Shown piece by piece: positions 25,801-31,189 of a stretch of 64,000 nucleotides of DNA (its first letter is position 1; every line of letters starts with the position of its first letter). The position numbers and the translations under genes are program-made. Under the pieces are notes generated by a model. The model had not been told where the DNA came from. It did no database searches and was given only the letters and a program-made list of their open reading frames with translations. Source of the DNA: Elephas maximus indicus (Eukaryota > Chordata > Mammalia > Proboscidea > Elephantidae); the NCBI RefSeq assembly GCF_024166365.1, contig NC_064819.1, positions 1,562,501 through 1,626,500 on the forward strand. The letters are read 5' to 3'.

Positions 25801-28153
25801 GGTTTGTTGTTATAAGTCTGCAGTTCGAATCCACCAGGCGCTCCTTGGAAACTCTATGGGTCAGTTCTGCTCTGTCCTATTGGGTCGCTGTGAGTCTCAA
25901 TTAACTTGACTGCAACGGGTTTGGTTTTTGGTTTTAATGGATGAGAAGCAGATAATGGAAAAAAAGGAGAAGATTTCCAAATAAAAAGCACTGTGATGTG
26001 CAGGAACATGTGGCTGCTGGAAGATAGAGAGTAGGAGGACCTGAAGAAAGACCAGGGTTATTAAAAAAAAAAAGAAGAAGAAGAAGTCTCAGCTTTTACT
26101 ATTCTACTGGTCTCACATAATGATTTCAGGATTTTTTTTTTTTCTGGAGACAGACGTACTTTCCTATGGAAGGAGAACAAAAAAGAAAAGTAAATGTTTG
26201 CCATTTTAGCAATATGGAATGCAATGTGGTTTTAAAATTAAATCATATTTGTTTTTTCCTACACCAGAATTTTTCCAAAACTAGCAGGGGAGAAAACTAT
26301 TTGGTAAAAGTTTTAAATTTTAGGATAATGTTTATTTATATTAATGAACTACAAGTAGACACTTTAACTTGGGTGAATCTCAAACGTAATATTGAGAAAA
26401 TGAAAGGAGTCATATAAGAATATTCACAGTATGATTCCACTTACGCACAGTGCCCCAAAAAAGGCAAAATGAATTTGTTTGTTCAAGGCTGCATACATAG
26501 ATTGTAAGACAGAAATGATTATTTTCCCCAAGAAAATGATTATCCCCAAAAGTCATGGTACATTTAGAGAAGTTCAGAAGTATATTTGGGAGGAACTGAC
26601 AATAGCCTGGAAACCCTGGTGGCCTAATGGTTACGAGCTACGGCTGTTAATGAAAAGGTCGGCAGTTCAAATCCACCAGGTGCTGCTTGGAACCTGTACG
26701 GGGCAGTTCTACTCTGCCCTATACAGTGGCTATGAGTCGGAATCAGCTTCATGGCAACAGGTTTTTTGGGTTTTGGCAATAGTCTGCTTCCTAACTTACT
26801 CAGGCATTCCCTGTGTTTTAAATGTACGTATATCATAAACTCTGCAATAAGCAACATATACTTTACAATAAAGAAATAGTAAGCTCAAAGAAACAAAAGT
26901 ACAAATTGACACGTTATTTTAATATAGTGTTTTATTTTCAACATAATAATTTGGAATATTTATCCTGGCCTTGGAAACCCTGTGGGGCAGTTCTACTCTG
27001 TCCTATAGGGTCACTATGAGTCGGCATCGACTCCGTGGGAGTGGGTTTGTTTTTTAACCATCAATATACTTTCCCCAAGGGCAGGCACCTTGTCTCACTC
27101 GTCCGACCATCCCATGCCTGCACGGCTCAGTGATGATGAGTAGACACTCAAAGTTTGTTAACTGAACTTCCTCTAAATGTCTGCTGTGCCTGTAATCACT
27201 CCTGCCATTTTTGCTTCTCTTGGACAGAGTACCAGAGTCTTTTTAAAAGCAAACCTCCACTTTGCTTTTGCCTCACAGACACATGACTGTAACTGTAAGT
27301 GTATGAAACAATCACCTAATCATAGAAACAGGTTCCTAGTTTACACTATTTACAATGTTGACCTAAGTGGGTTACGGTTATTATTTAAAATAAAAGCAAG
27401 GGAGAAGATAAAGAAAATCCAGATGGCTTATTACTAAAAAAAAAAAAATTTTTTTTTTATTACTAAAAACCAAAAACCAAACCCCTTGTAGTCAACTTGA
27501 TTCTGACTCATAGCGACCCTATGCCAAAAAAACCAAACCCAGTGCCATCGAGTGGATTCTGACTCATAGCGACCCTATAGGACAGAGTAGAACTGCCCCA
27601 TAGAGTTTCCAAGGAGCGCCTGGCAGATTTGAACTGCCAGCCCTTTGGTCAGCAGCCATAGCACTTAACCGCTACACCACCAGGGTTTCCTATAGGACAG
27701 AGTAAAACTGTCCCATAGAGTTTCCAAAGAGTCCCTGGTGGATTCCACCTGCTGACCTTATTACCGGTATTTATTAACTATCCTGCCTGGGCAAAAAAAT
27801 GGGGGAGGGATGAGGAAGTGAACAGTGAAGTAAATTATAGAGGTGTAAAAAAAAAAAAAAAATTTTTTTTTTTTTTATATACTGTACAGGATACAAAGTG
27901 AAATAAATAAGGAAATGGTGACAAAGAAGAAGATAAAGGTAATAAAGGAAAATAAATGTCAGGGTAACTCCCGTATCTCAGAGTACAATAACCTCATACT
28001 GCTCTGTAACAAAGCTGGGGTGTAGCTAAGACCAGGGTTCTCACCAGACTTTCTCTGCCACGCTCCCAAAGAGAAGTTGAACTTACCAGCCACGAAGAAG
28101 ACAGTCAAAATCAGTAGCCACCCCAGGCCAGAAGTTCCCCGAGTGCAGGGCAT
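4821..28153 (-). CDS. CD200R1L: CD200 receptor family gene, activating type (CD200R1L-like), spliced
   Basis: Cell-surface Ig-family receptor related to the receptor for CD200 (OX-2) on myeloid and T cells. Seen: a signal-peptide exon, a V-like and a C2-like Ig exon, a transmembrane exon and a candidate tail exon, all on the minus strand with consensus GT/AG borders and compatible phases. Joined without the short second exon the coding length is 837 nt (278 residues plus stop). Family knowledge: inhibitory CD200R1 has a long tail with an NPxY motif, whereas CD200R1L-type members have a short tail and a lysine in the membrane helix that pairs with DAP12 (TYROBP). This gene has the lysine and no visible NPxY, so I infer the activating class. 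The signal exon, however, looks more like CD200R1. Paralogue identity is less certain than family. Introns are about 17 kb, 0.1 kb, 4.7 kb and 0.4 kb. Confidence 0.8.
5264..5387 (-). CDS. CD200R1L: CD200R-like transmembrane exon
   Basis: Acceptor TGTTTAAAG at 5388 and donor GCAG|GTACAG at 5263. The exon encodes a juxtamembrane AGVTASLER, then the helix FLLIILSVKFSLLLVLLVIA and GFLYF, then the basic stop-transfer KRTRGCR. The lysine in ILSVKFS sits at the same place as in the ILYVKLS of human CD200R1L; inhibitory CD200R1 has no such lysine. It enters with one base carried from the C2 exon and leaves with two bases of the last arginine codon. The open frame continues past the donor to about 5128, which I regard as intronic read-through. 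Confidence 0.85.
5598..6490 (+). mobile_element. AfroSINE copy split by an L1 insertion
   Basis: 5598-5704 is the tRNA-like head ('gttaaggcacatgctggcaact', B-box like GGTTCAAGTCC) and 6401-6490 the 3' half ('ctatggagcacagttctactctgac' to 'cagcggcaactggtta'). Joining them restores a normal SINE order. The intervening 677 bases are an L1 3' end. Confidence 0.85.
5705..6381 (+). mobile_element. 5'-truncated L1 (3' UTR) inserted in a SINE
   Basis: Near-identical to the L1 3' UTR at 37740-38395, ending 'taaactttcacttaaagcacaataaaaatt' plus poly(A). A 19-bp target duplication (AAAAAAAAAAAATCAGCCA) occupies 5686-5704 and 6382-6400. The reading frames inside are 3' UTR shadows, including the 129-codon minus frame and the 67-codon plus frame. 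Confidence 0.9.
6491..7057. other. Intronic sequence, no feature seen
   Basis: AT-rich single-copy-looking DNA between the SINE/L1 nest and the RTE insertion. I see no exon, repeat or RNA gene. Confidence 0.5.
7069..8926 (-). mobile_element. RTE-type LINE with 5' inversion (twin-primed insertion)
   Basis: 7069-8577 is the minus-strand 3' part, from the tail ('ttgttattgttattaggtgctg' on plus) back through the reverse transcriptase. 8578-8926 is the adjoining upstream part in plus orientation. The two arms meet at the same element position: both contain the 'ttggtygatgttca' stretch. An 11-bp target duplication TGGGTTGAATT flanks the pair (7058-7068 and 8927-8937), so this is one insertion. The RT active-site box reads YIDD around 7778-7800. 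Frames are broken by stops and frameshifts, for example between the fragments at 8281-8487 and 8036-8341. Confidence 0.92.
8962..9135 (+). mobile_element. RTE fragment (C-terminal coding region)
   Basis: Matches the RTE stretch 58690-58870 ('gaattgtggt..ttggc.aagaata.tgaata.acca'), but lacks both the rest of the coding region and the 3' tail. Lies just outside the twin-primed insertion, so it is probably a separate, older remnant. Confidence 0.7.
9136..9575 (+). repeat. Ancient mammal-wide repeat, family unresolved
   Basis: Has the G/A-rich phrases 'caaagagaagccattgagag', 'gtacaagagtgacatttt', 'ggtagggaagagggatgatgtggg' and 'taggtttctgacttgag'. They recur in diverged form at 56560-57030 and 57480-57750. 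I recognise the pattern as an old dispersed element but cannot name it with certainty. Confidence 0.4.
9587..9765 (-). mobile_element. AfroSINE, antisense
   Basis: Reverse-complement SINE: 'aaacctgttgctgttgagccaattccaactcatagcgatgcc' (3' tail), 'actccatagggttttcaagg', 'gcagactgccacatctttctcc' and the tRNA-like head 'ccttttggttagcagccgagtgc'. 9766-10107 is plain intron. Confidence 0.9.
10108..10356 (-). CDS. CD200R1L: CD200R-like Ig C2-type domain exon
   Basis: Acceptor CTCTGCAG at 10357 and donor CAT|GTAAGTA at 10107. Encodes the membrane-proximal Ig domain. It begins VPPETTMRLTENGTVVCKAV, continues AGKPAAQISWTPEGDCV and NGTVSVQSTCRWEEGNVS, and ends in SHLTRNRNLSLDLHS. The GKPAAQISW and STVTCSVSHLT blocks are diagnostic for CD200R proteins. 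Conserved cysteines lie in VVCKAV and VTCSVS, with the tryptophan in ISWTPEG; an extra pair (GDCV, STCRW) is also typical of the family. N-glycosylation sequons: NGT twice, NVS, NLS. It enters after one base of the valine codon left by the V exon and leaves one base for the transmembrane exon. No disruption seen. Confidence 0.95.
10482..10799 (-). CDS. CD200R1L: CD200R-like Ig V-type domain exon (ligand-binding domain)
   Basis: Acceptor TATGTGCAG at 10800 and donor TTAG|GTACGG at 10481. Encodes 106 residues from VNTRRSVLVGTKAMLTCCPV through ITWKIIF, the family-specific SCTKAYREDKNATMETNCTD, RITWASRANQNFSLHI and the closing AVTHDGYYMCKMATSNGNF, HHGYHLQVL. The cysteine of LTCC pairs with YYMC, and DGYYMC is the usual Ig V signature. 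Sequons: NAT, NCT, NFS. The start is one base into a codon, the same phase as the signal exon donor. In CD200R1 this domain contacts CD200; whether this paralogue binds CD200 cannot be told from sequence. Confidence 0.96.
11139..11298 (-). mobile_element. AfroSINE, antisense, 3' end missing
   Basis: 'aggacagggtagaactgccccatagggtttccaaggctg', then 'cagattgccacatctttctccc', the head 'ccttttggttagcagcagagc' and 'cactgtgccaccagg'. The far 3' tail is absent. 11299-11982 is intron without recognised features. Confidence 0.88.
11983..12456 (+). mobile_element. Solo LTR, MaLR/ERVL-like (family B)
   Basis: Starts TGTCATGGATTGAATTGTGTC and ends 'tctgttatagcaacactagataaccaagata'. Contains the R-region-like 'gagaataaacttctctttgttaaagcc' with an AATAAA signal. 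Same family at 16938, 44518, 46540, 50769 and 52989. The flanks CTTTC and CTTCC are an imperfect 5-bp duplication. Confidence 0.8.
12856..13143 (+). mobile_element. RTE fragment (upstream of and entering the RT domain)
   Basis: Encodes the stretch 'EEAQATLKTLAKNKTPGIDG' followed by IPIEVFQQMDAGLE and the start of the RT. An inserted A-run at 12919-12932 breaks the upstream frame. It ends abruptly at 'ctactgaccaattc' without a tail. The parallel region is 55262-55080, minus strand. Confidence 0.85.
13144..14690. other. Intronic sequence, no gene seen
   Basis: AT-rich DNA without a recognisable exon. Short frames at 14104-14473 overlap on both strands and look like chance. I name no repeat here. 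Confidence 0.4.
14695..15110 (-). mobile_element. Old L1 fragment, antisense
   Basis: Phrases 'taatactttcatagttttg', 'taatccatccggaatttatttt', 'cattgatctatttgcctatt' and 'tatctggtagaacaag' are the antisense signature of old mammalian L1 ORF2/3' regions. Diverged, no open frame. Confidence 0.65.
15373..15437 (-). CDS. CD200R1L: Candidate second exon of the CD200R-like gene, phase-breaking
   Basis: Minus strand: pyrimidine-rich TTTACTCTTCTTTG...TTTTCCAG acceptor, 65 bases, then AAG|GTGATA donor. In the phase set by exon 1 it reads A-STIHSWMERRRRAIRYLPRK, in the position where CD200R1 has its short N-terminal exon after the signal peptide. It is 65 bases where a symmetric 66 would be needed, so joining to the V exon gives AAG-TGA, a stop. 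It is therefore either a decayed exon that is skipped, or a chance splice-like segment. No mRNA evidence available. Confidence 0.35.
15438..16269. other. Intronic sequence, no feature seen
   Basis: Contains no recognised repeat or exon. A purine-rich stretch at 15890-15990 is unremarkable. Confidence 0.4.
16686..16803 (+). mobile_element. RTE patch inside a family-A LTR
   Basis: 118 bases from the RTE region just downstream of the RT ('ctacttagatcgacaatcaa..ggaagcagcaagaaatcgaatgacatat'), with no 3' end and no A-rich tail. It takes the place of about 20 LTR bases ('cccctgcacctatgtgagtca' in the 34344 copy). The same subfamily starts at the same base at 18502. Confidence 0.8.
16909..16931 (+). 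repeat. (TG)n microsatellite
   Basis: About ten TG dinucleotides following a TA-rich stretch inside the 3' part of the family-A LTR. Matching TA/CA microsatellites sit at the same LTR position in the other two copies. Confidence 0.9.
16938..17451 (-). mobile_element. Solo LTR, family B, nested in a family-A LTR
   Basis: Antisense: begins with a diverged copy of TGTCTTAGTTATCTAGTGC, has 'atggctttaacaaagagaaatttatt' and ends 'acaatgcaatccatgata'. The host LTR resumes at once with 'cacccttcactggttttgcttctc'. The overlapping 140-codon plus frame is an LTR shadow seen in every antisense copy. Confidence 0.82.
17740..17905 (+). mobile_element. Chimeric AfroSINE: inverted 3' tail fused to a sense head
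   Basis: 17740-17787 is the antisense SINE 3' end ('aaacccactgctgtcgagtcaattcctactcatagtgaccct'). It passes without a gap into a sense SINE from 'accctggtggtatagtggttaag' to 'tggggtagttctactcc'. The join lies in the shared letters GACCCT/ACCCTGG. Confidence 0.8.
17906..18500. other. Intronic sequence with a pyrimidine tract
   Basis: 17960-18180 ('ggtcagcaaacttcttccataaaggaccagg..', 'ttgcccatgggccatatttggctgatc') resembles a widespread old mammalian repeat whose name I cannot fix. 18360-18435 is a CT-rich tract. No exon seen. Confidence 0.4.
18502..19088 (+). mobile_element. RTE LINE, 5'-truncated, diverged subfamily
   Basis: Begins at 'ctacttagatcgacaatcaa' and runs to the RTE 3' end 'gtcaccatgagtctgagcaaacttgacagcaactaagagcaacaac'. 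Shares with the 16686 patch several differences from the other RTE copies here (loss of 'gtc' in 'agcagtcaag', 'cgaatgacatat'). No open frame. Confidence 0.85.
19150..19349 (+). mobile_element. AfroSINE (long form) inserted in L1
   Basis: Head 'cctgatggggtagtggttaag..ctgctaaccaaaaggccagcagttcaaacc', middle 'gagaaagatgtggcaatctg', tail 'gtcgctataagtaggaacaacttgacggcaataggttt'. Perfect 11-bp target duplication AAGATCAGGAA at 19139-19149 and 19350-19360. Confidence 0.93.
20323..20763 (-). mobile_element. Solo LTR, MaLR-like (family C), in L1
   Basis: Antisense LTR: 'gtgctgctataacagaaataccacaagtgggtgg', 'aacagaaatttattttctcacag', ending 'gcaattcagttcacatca'. The flanks GGATA (20318-20322) and GGACA (20764-20768) are a 4/5 target duplication, and the L1 text continues across. 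Resembles 45283-45652. Confidence 0.78.
21665..21834 (-). mobile_element. AfroSINE, antisense, in L1
   Basis: 'aaaaaccaaacccgttgccgtccagccaattccaactcatgg', 'gtggaactgccccacagagtttccaagg', then the head 'gcacttaaccactatgccaccaggg'. Complete short-form SINE. Confidence 0.93.
21956..22669. other. Intronic sequence, no feature seen
   Basis: No recognised exon or repeat. A minus-strand GTGAGT-type donor near 22135 has no convincing coding sequence before it. Confidence 0.4.
22682..22805 (+). mobile_element. AfroSINE (short form)
   Basis: 'agaaaccttggtggcatagtggttaag' to 'tctgtacggcagtgggttt', with an internal loss in the tail. Perfect 12-bp target duplication ATATTGCTCAAA at 22670-22681 and 22806-22817. 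Confidence 0.93.
22983..23146 (-). mobile_element. AfroSINE, antisense
   Basis: 'aaaccattgccgtcgagtcaattctgactcatagc', 'gggcagagtagaactgccccatagag', head 'cttaaccgctatgccatcaggg'. A short internal duplication ('aggagtgcctggtggttaaccaaggagtacc') lies in the middle. 23147-23941 is intron with no feature seen. Confidence 0.92.
23942..24317 (-). mobile_element. RTE 3' end fragment, antisense, split by a SINE
   Basis: 23942-24107 is the tail and C-terminal coding end, starting 'cttgttgttaggtaccg'. The RTE text resumes at about 24285 with 'attttaccaagcatgatatccttctt'. Between them lies a sense SINE (24108-24284). Confidence 0.82.
24108..24284 (+). mobile_element. AfroSINE in RTE
   Basis: 'aaaccctggtggcatagtggttaagagttc' to 'ccaacttgactggaacgggtttggtttttt', followed by (TTG)n. 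Complete. Confidence 0.93.
24320..24472 (-). mobile_element. AfroSINE (long form), antisense, partial
   Basis: 'ccagttgccactgagtcaattctgactcagc', 'aacttccgcatagggtttgcaaggctg', 'cagactgccacatctttctccc'. The tRNA-like head is missing. Abuts the RTE remnant. 24473-25030 is intron with no feature seen. Confidence 0.88.
25031..25452 (+). mobile_element. LTR, MaLR-like
   Basis: 'ttagggattgaattgtgtcccctaaaaatac', 'cacttgtggtgtttctgttacagaagcaccaggaaactaagaca'. Same general plan as family B but more diverged. Confidence 0.65.
25568..25805 (+). repeat. Ancient LTR/MER-type repeat
   Basis: 'ggcagcctctaggacggtccgcagtgatcc', 'cacgcccttataaaatccc', 'gggaagtcactctgagattaagttataaaaagactgtggcttc' is the text of a common old mammalian repeat whose exact name I do not assert. 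Confidence 0.5.
25810..25945 (+). mobile_element. AfroSINE, 5'-truncated
   Basis: Starts inside the head at 'ctgcagttcgaatccaccaggcgctcc' and ends 'cttgactgcaacgggtttggtttttgg'. The A box is missing. 25946-26609 is intron; 26330-26460 has L1-3'-like wording ('agtatgattccactta') too short to assign. Confidence 0.92.
26610..26771 (+). mobile_element. AfroSINE
   Basis: 'ggaaaccctggtggcctaatggttacgagctacgg' to 'cagcttcatggcaacaggttttttgg'. The flanks CAATAGCCTG and CAATAGTCTG form a 9/10 target duplication. Confidence 0.93.
26955..27053 (+). mobile_element. AfroSINE, 3' half only
   Basis: 'ggaaaccctgtggggcagttctactctgtcctatagggtcactatgagtcggc', ending 'gtgggtttgtttttt'. 27054-27430 is intron without features. 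Confidence 0.9.
27434..27456. repeat. A13-T10 block
   Basis: Thirteen A directly followed by ten T, flanked on both sides by 'ttatta(cta)' text. One of several such junctions in the window (27847, 48304, 50077, 59226). Confidence 0.9.
27464..27765 (-). mobile_element. AfroSINE in AfroSINE, both antisense
   Basis: The outer copy is 27464-27522 plus 27690-27765; the inner complete copy is about 27523-27689 ('aaaccaaacccagtgccatcgagtgg' to 'ctacaccaccagggtttcc'). The outer text breaks at 'gaccctat' and resumes at 'ctataggacagag', giving a short CCTAT duplication. Confidence 0.85.
27847..27876. repeat. A16-T14 block
   Basis: Sixteen A followed directly by fourteen T, then 'atatactg'. No SINE or LINE tail is attached on either side. 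27877-28086 is intron. Confidence 0.9.
28087..28153 (-). CDS. CD200R1L: CD200R-like signal-peptide exon (start codon)
   Basis: Encodes MPCTRGTSGLGWLLILTVFF followed by VA: a short polar head, a hydrophobic core and a small-residue end, as in a cleaved signal peptide. It lines up position by position with the start of CD200R1 (MLCPWRT..LGLLLILT). ATG at 28153 with G at -3 is an adequate initiation context. Donor GCTG|GTAAGT at 28086, leaving one base of a codon, the phase the V exon needs. The frame also runs on through the intron to 27959, which I discount. Confidence 0.9.
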
Positions 28154-28560
28154 TTCTGTTTTCTCTCTTCCTGCCCTTCACTCAGCACTTGCCCTCCACT
28201 CAGGTGGAGAAGGAGCTGTGGACTTGGTGAGGCTGTCTCTGGTGACTCCTGCTTGTCTGTGCTGGGTCCTCGTCGGCCGTCAGCAGCGGCCACTCCTTCC
28301 TCCTGGCCCCTTCCTTTCACTCTCTGTGCTGTAGCCTGGTTACTAAGCTGGCTCTTCTCTGGAACTTGACAGAGCAATAGATTTCCTGTACAAAGCCCTG
28401 AAGCAAAGACCAAGGAAGTGGATTGACTGTTACATTTCGGCTCAATTTTTCCCTTCACTTCTGCCTTGCACAGATAAACTTTACAGTTAAGGCACTGAAC
28501 TTGCCCAAGATAAACGGATTTGTCTAAATTTGGATTAAAAAGCAAAACAGAATATTTACC
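28154..28560 (-). promoter_or_regulatory. Probable 5' UTR and promoter region of the CD200R-like gene
   Basis: Unique, less AT-rich sequence immediately upstream of the start codon. I see no TATA box or CpG island. An overlapping 144-codon minus frame (28545-28111) is out of phase with the signal exon and has no family features. Assignment rests only on position. Confidence 0.35.
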
Positions 28561-28771
28561 TAATTTTGGCCTATGCCTTTAAATTCCCCGATTACGACAA
28601 CTTTTAGAAGCTTTCTTCACCTTGACAAGTTGTATAGCCTTAGTAATAAAGTTTAGCACAAAATGTTTTCTTCAAATTCTATGTGAAGTCACTGTCTACA
28701 GTGGGAGTCAGCACACACCTCTGCTCAGTTGTTATATTGTCCCTGATCCTGACACTCCCTCCCGGGGAGAA

Positions 28772-28950
28772 AAAAAAAATCGCAATTTAGTGGATTCTGA
28801 CTCGTGTGTGAGAACGGAGCTGTGCTCCACAGGGTTTTCAATGTGACCTTTCAGAAGTAGGTCATCAGGCCTTTCTTGTAAGGGTGCATTCAAATGGTGA
28901 AGGAAAGGTTAGAAGCGGAGCACTTAAACCATTGCACCACCCATGGACTT
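28772..28950 (-). mobile_element. Old SINE of the AfroSINE lineage, antisense
   Basis: 'ttagtggattctgactcg', 'tgctccacagggttttcaatg', 'gtgacctttcagaagtaggtcatcaggcctttctt', 'agcacttaaaccattgcaccacc'. The 'gaagtag.tca.caggcctttct' middle is shared with the copies at 38870 and 42970 and differs from the common form. Confidence 0.75.
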
Positions 28951-28994
28951 GGACTCTCTGACTTCCCTCTTCCGAAAACACTTGTGATTACATG

Positions 28995-29253
28995 TTGTTG
29001 TTAGGTGCCCTCGAGTCAGTTCCAACTCATAGTGACCCCATGTACAACAGAACGAAACACTGCCCAGTCCTGCACCATTCTCACAATCATTGCTATACTT
29101 GAGCCCATTGTTCCAGCCACTGTGTTGATCCATCTCCTTGAGGGCCTTCCTCCTTTTTGCTGACCTTCTACTTTACCAAACATGATGTCCTTCTCCAGGT
29201 ACTGATCCCTCTTGATACCACGTCCAAAGTAGGTGAGACAAAGTCTCACCATC
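28995..29253 (-). mobile_element. RTE 3' end fragment, antisense
   Basis: Starts 'gttgttgttaggtgccctcgagtcag' and runs to 'caaagtctcaccatc', where a family-A LTR takes over. No RTE continuation is found beyond the provirus remnant. Confidence 0.88.
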
Positions 29254-29752
29254 TGTGATGGTGAAGGTTGCGTGTCAACTTGGCTGGGCCATGATTCTCA
29301 GTGGTTTGGCAGTTATGAGGTATTTTGGCAGTCATATGATGTTGTGATCACTTCTATGATGAGATTTAATATAATGTGATCACCTCCATGATGAAATCTG
29401 CTGTAAGTCACCAGTGACTTGAAAGGGAGTTTCCTTGGGCATGTGGCCAGCATCAAATATAAGTGGACATTCTGGCAAGGCTTGTGAGATTTTGCTCTCT
29501 CTGGATCCTGCAGCTGGCTCTTGTTCATCTGATCTCTGGTACTTGGGATGTGAGCTAGCAGCTTAGATGCACTTCTGCCTGAATATTGGGACTCACTGAT
29601 CTTCACAGCCTGTGAGCAACAGCCCTGTCTCTGACCTTCCAGAGGCCAGCCAGCCCCTGCGGCTACATGAATCAGGAGAAGTCTCTATCCTGACCCATGG
29701 ATTTGGGACATTCCAGCTTCTACAACTGTGTGAGCCATTTTCTTGACATAAA

Positions 29753-29799
<47 letters not shown>

Positions 29800-29851
29800 G
29801 TACGTATACATTTTACCAGCTTTGTTTCTCTAGAGAGCCCAGTCTAAGACA
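29254..29851 (+). mobile_element. 5' LTR (family A) of a partial ERVL-like provirus
   Basis: TGTGATGGTGAAGGTTGCGTG at the start and 'ctctagagagcccagtctaagaca' at the end, so TG...CA. Includes a (TA)n at 29755-29797 just after the AT-rich poly(A)-signal region. Immediately followed by a primer-binding-like sequence, which marks it as a 5' LTR rather than a solo LTR. Confidence 0.85.
29755..29797 (+). repeat. (TA)n microsatellite
   Basis: About twenty TA dinucleotides within the LTR, at the site where the sister copies carry TG/CA and CT/TA repeats. Short frames over it encode only YIYI-type runs. Confidence 0.95.
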
Positions 29852-30371
29852 TTTGGTACTGAAAGTGGTTTTAGAGAAACAAAATTGTAAGGATGAATTT
29901 TCTAAATTGGTTCTCAAGTCTGGTTAGTCTTAAAGAAGATGTTGAACACTCTGCTTCCAGTAGTACAGAGGGCGCTGCTAATCCACGGTATGAGGTGGCA
30001 ATACAAATACGCAAAATATCACCACTAATAGATCAGGTATTTGTGAAAGGTGAGGTTCTGGGTGATTGCATGTGTGATACCACTCTACAATTTTGTCATA
30101 ATAAGATGTATAAGAAGGCTGGTCAGTTAGTCCTGCTTCATTAGACGAAGCGGTGAAAGGAAGAGGTGAGCTCAGGACTTCAGAGTCAAAGCTCAAGTGC
30201 TAGATAAATGACCTCAAAGTTTCCACCTGTGCCTTGAAAGAAAGCTTTATTTTGTGTAGCAACAGAGCTGATATTGCCAAAACCAAACCCAGAGTCTTAT
30301 TGTTAAGAGTGGCTGAATTACAATGCAAACTGAATTCCCAACCTCGAGTGGTGTCTGAAGTTAAAGTGAGG
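29852..30371 (+). mobile_element. ERVL-like leader and gag-region remnant
   Basis: Begins TTTGGTACTGAAAGTGG directly after the LTR. This resembles the leucine-tRNA primer-binding site of ERVL/MaLR elements. A frame of 83 codons (29893-30144) follows, then stops. The sequence ends abruptly where an antisense L1 begins. Old endogenous retrovirus copy; no intact gene, and no pol, env or 3' LTR in the vicinity. Confidence 0.65.
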
Positions 30372-30900
30372 GAATCGATTGGTGCTGTTAGAGTTTGTTT
30401 TACATATTTTGGAGCCCTGTTGTTGGGTGCATAGATGTTTTCTATGGTTTTGTCTTTATGATGGATTGTCTCTTTAATCATTGTATAGTGCTTTTCTTTG
30501 TCTGTTATGGTGATTTTGTTTAAAAGTCTATCTGAGATTAATATTGCCACTCCTGTTCTTTTTTGGTAGCTGTTTACTTGACATATTTTTTTCCATCCTT
30601 TGATTTTTAATAAATTTACGTCTTTGTTTCTAAGGTGTGTCTCTGGTAGACAGTGTATTGATGGGTCTTGTTTTTTATATCCATTCTGCCATACTCTGTC
30701 TCTTTATTGGTACACTTAGGCCATTTATGTTCACTGTAGTTATTGATAGGTGTGAATTTATTGCTGTCATTTTGTAGTGCTTTTTTTGTGATGCTGACAT
30801 TTTCTTTGTTCCTCTTACTCTTATTTTCTTCATTTATTGATTGTAGATTTGTTTGTTTTGTCCTGCTTTTTTATTTTGTTTTGTTATATCTGAGCAGGCA
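30372..30900 (-). mobile_element. L1 ORF2 N-terminal (endonuclease) fragment, antisense
   Basis: The minus frame gives MAILISDRLLNKITI, then HYTMIKETIHHKD and NIYAPNNRAPKYVKQTL, the L1 endonuclease region (VAILVSDK, NIYAPN). 30601-30760 is the still earlier part ('tctggtagacagtgtattgatgggtcttg'). Stops and frameshifts are present. Confidence 0.85.
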
Positions 30901-31189
30901 GGCTGTGCATTCTTTGCTCATCTGTGGGCATGATATTTTTCACCTCCTTGTCCAATGGGCAGTGCCAGTCGTTCAGCTATGGTGCAGCATGGCAGGTCCA
31001 ATTGAAGGGGAGAGACTGGGATGGATTGTTTGTGGCATGTAGTAAGGCCGATAGGGTGGGTTGGGAGTCAGTGCAGGGTAGGTTCCGGTATGCCATGCCT
31101 ATACTGCTGGGGGTGTATGTTCTGTGCATGGTGCAGATAGGTAGGAAGGAGGGGGGAGATTGTGATGTGTGGAGCTAAGATGGGTATGG
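30901..31189. other. GT-rich segment, origin unresolved
   Basis: Unlike its neighbours in base use: long G and GT runs on the plus strand ('gggggagattgtgatgtgtgg', 'ggtaggaaggaggg') between an L1 and an RTE copy. No family recognised; the frames here are short. Confidence 0.3.

Noticed and set aside
28111..28545. 144-codon minus frame upstream of and overlapping the signal exon
   Set aside because: Out of phase with the signal peptide, with no domains; the signal exon at 28153 matches the receptor family instead.
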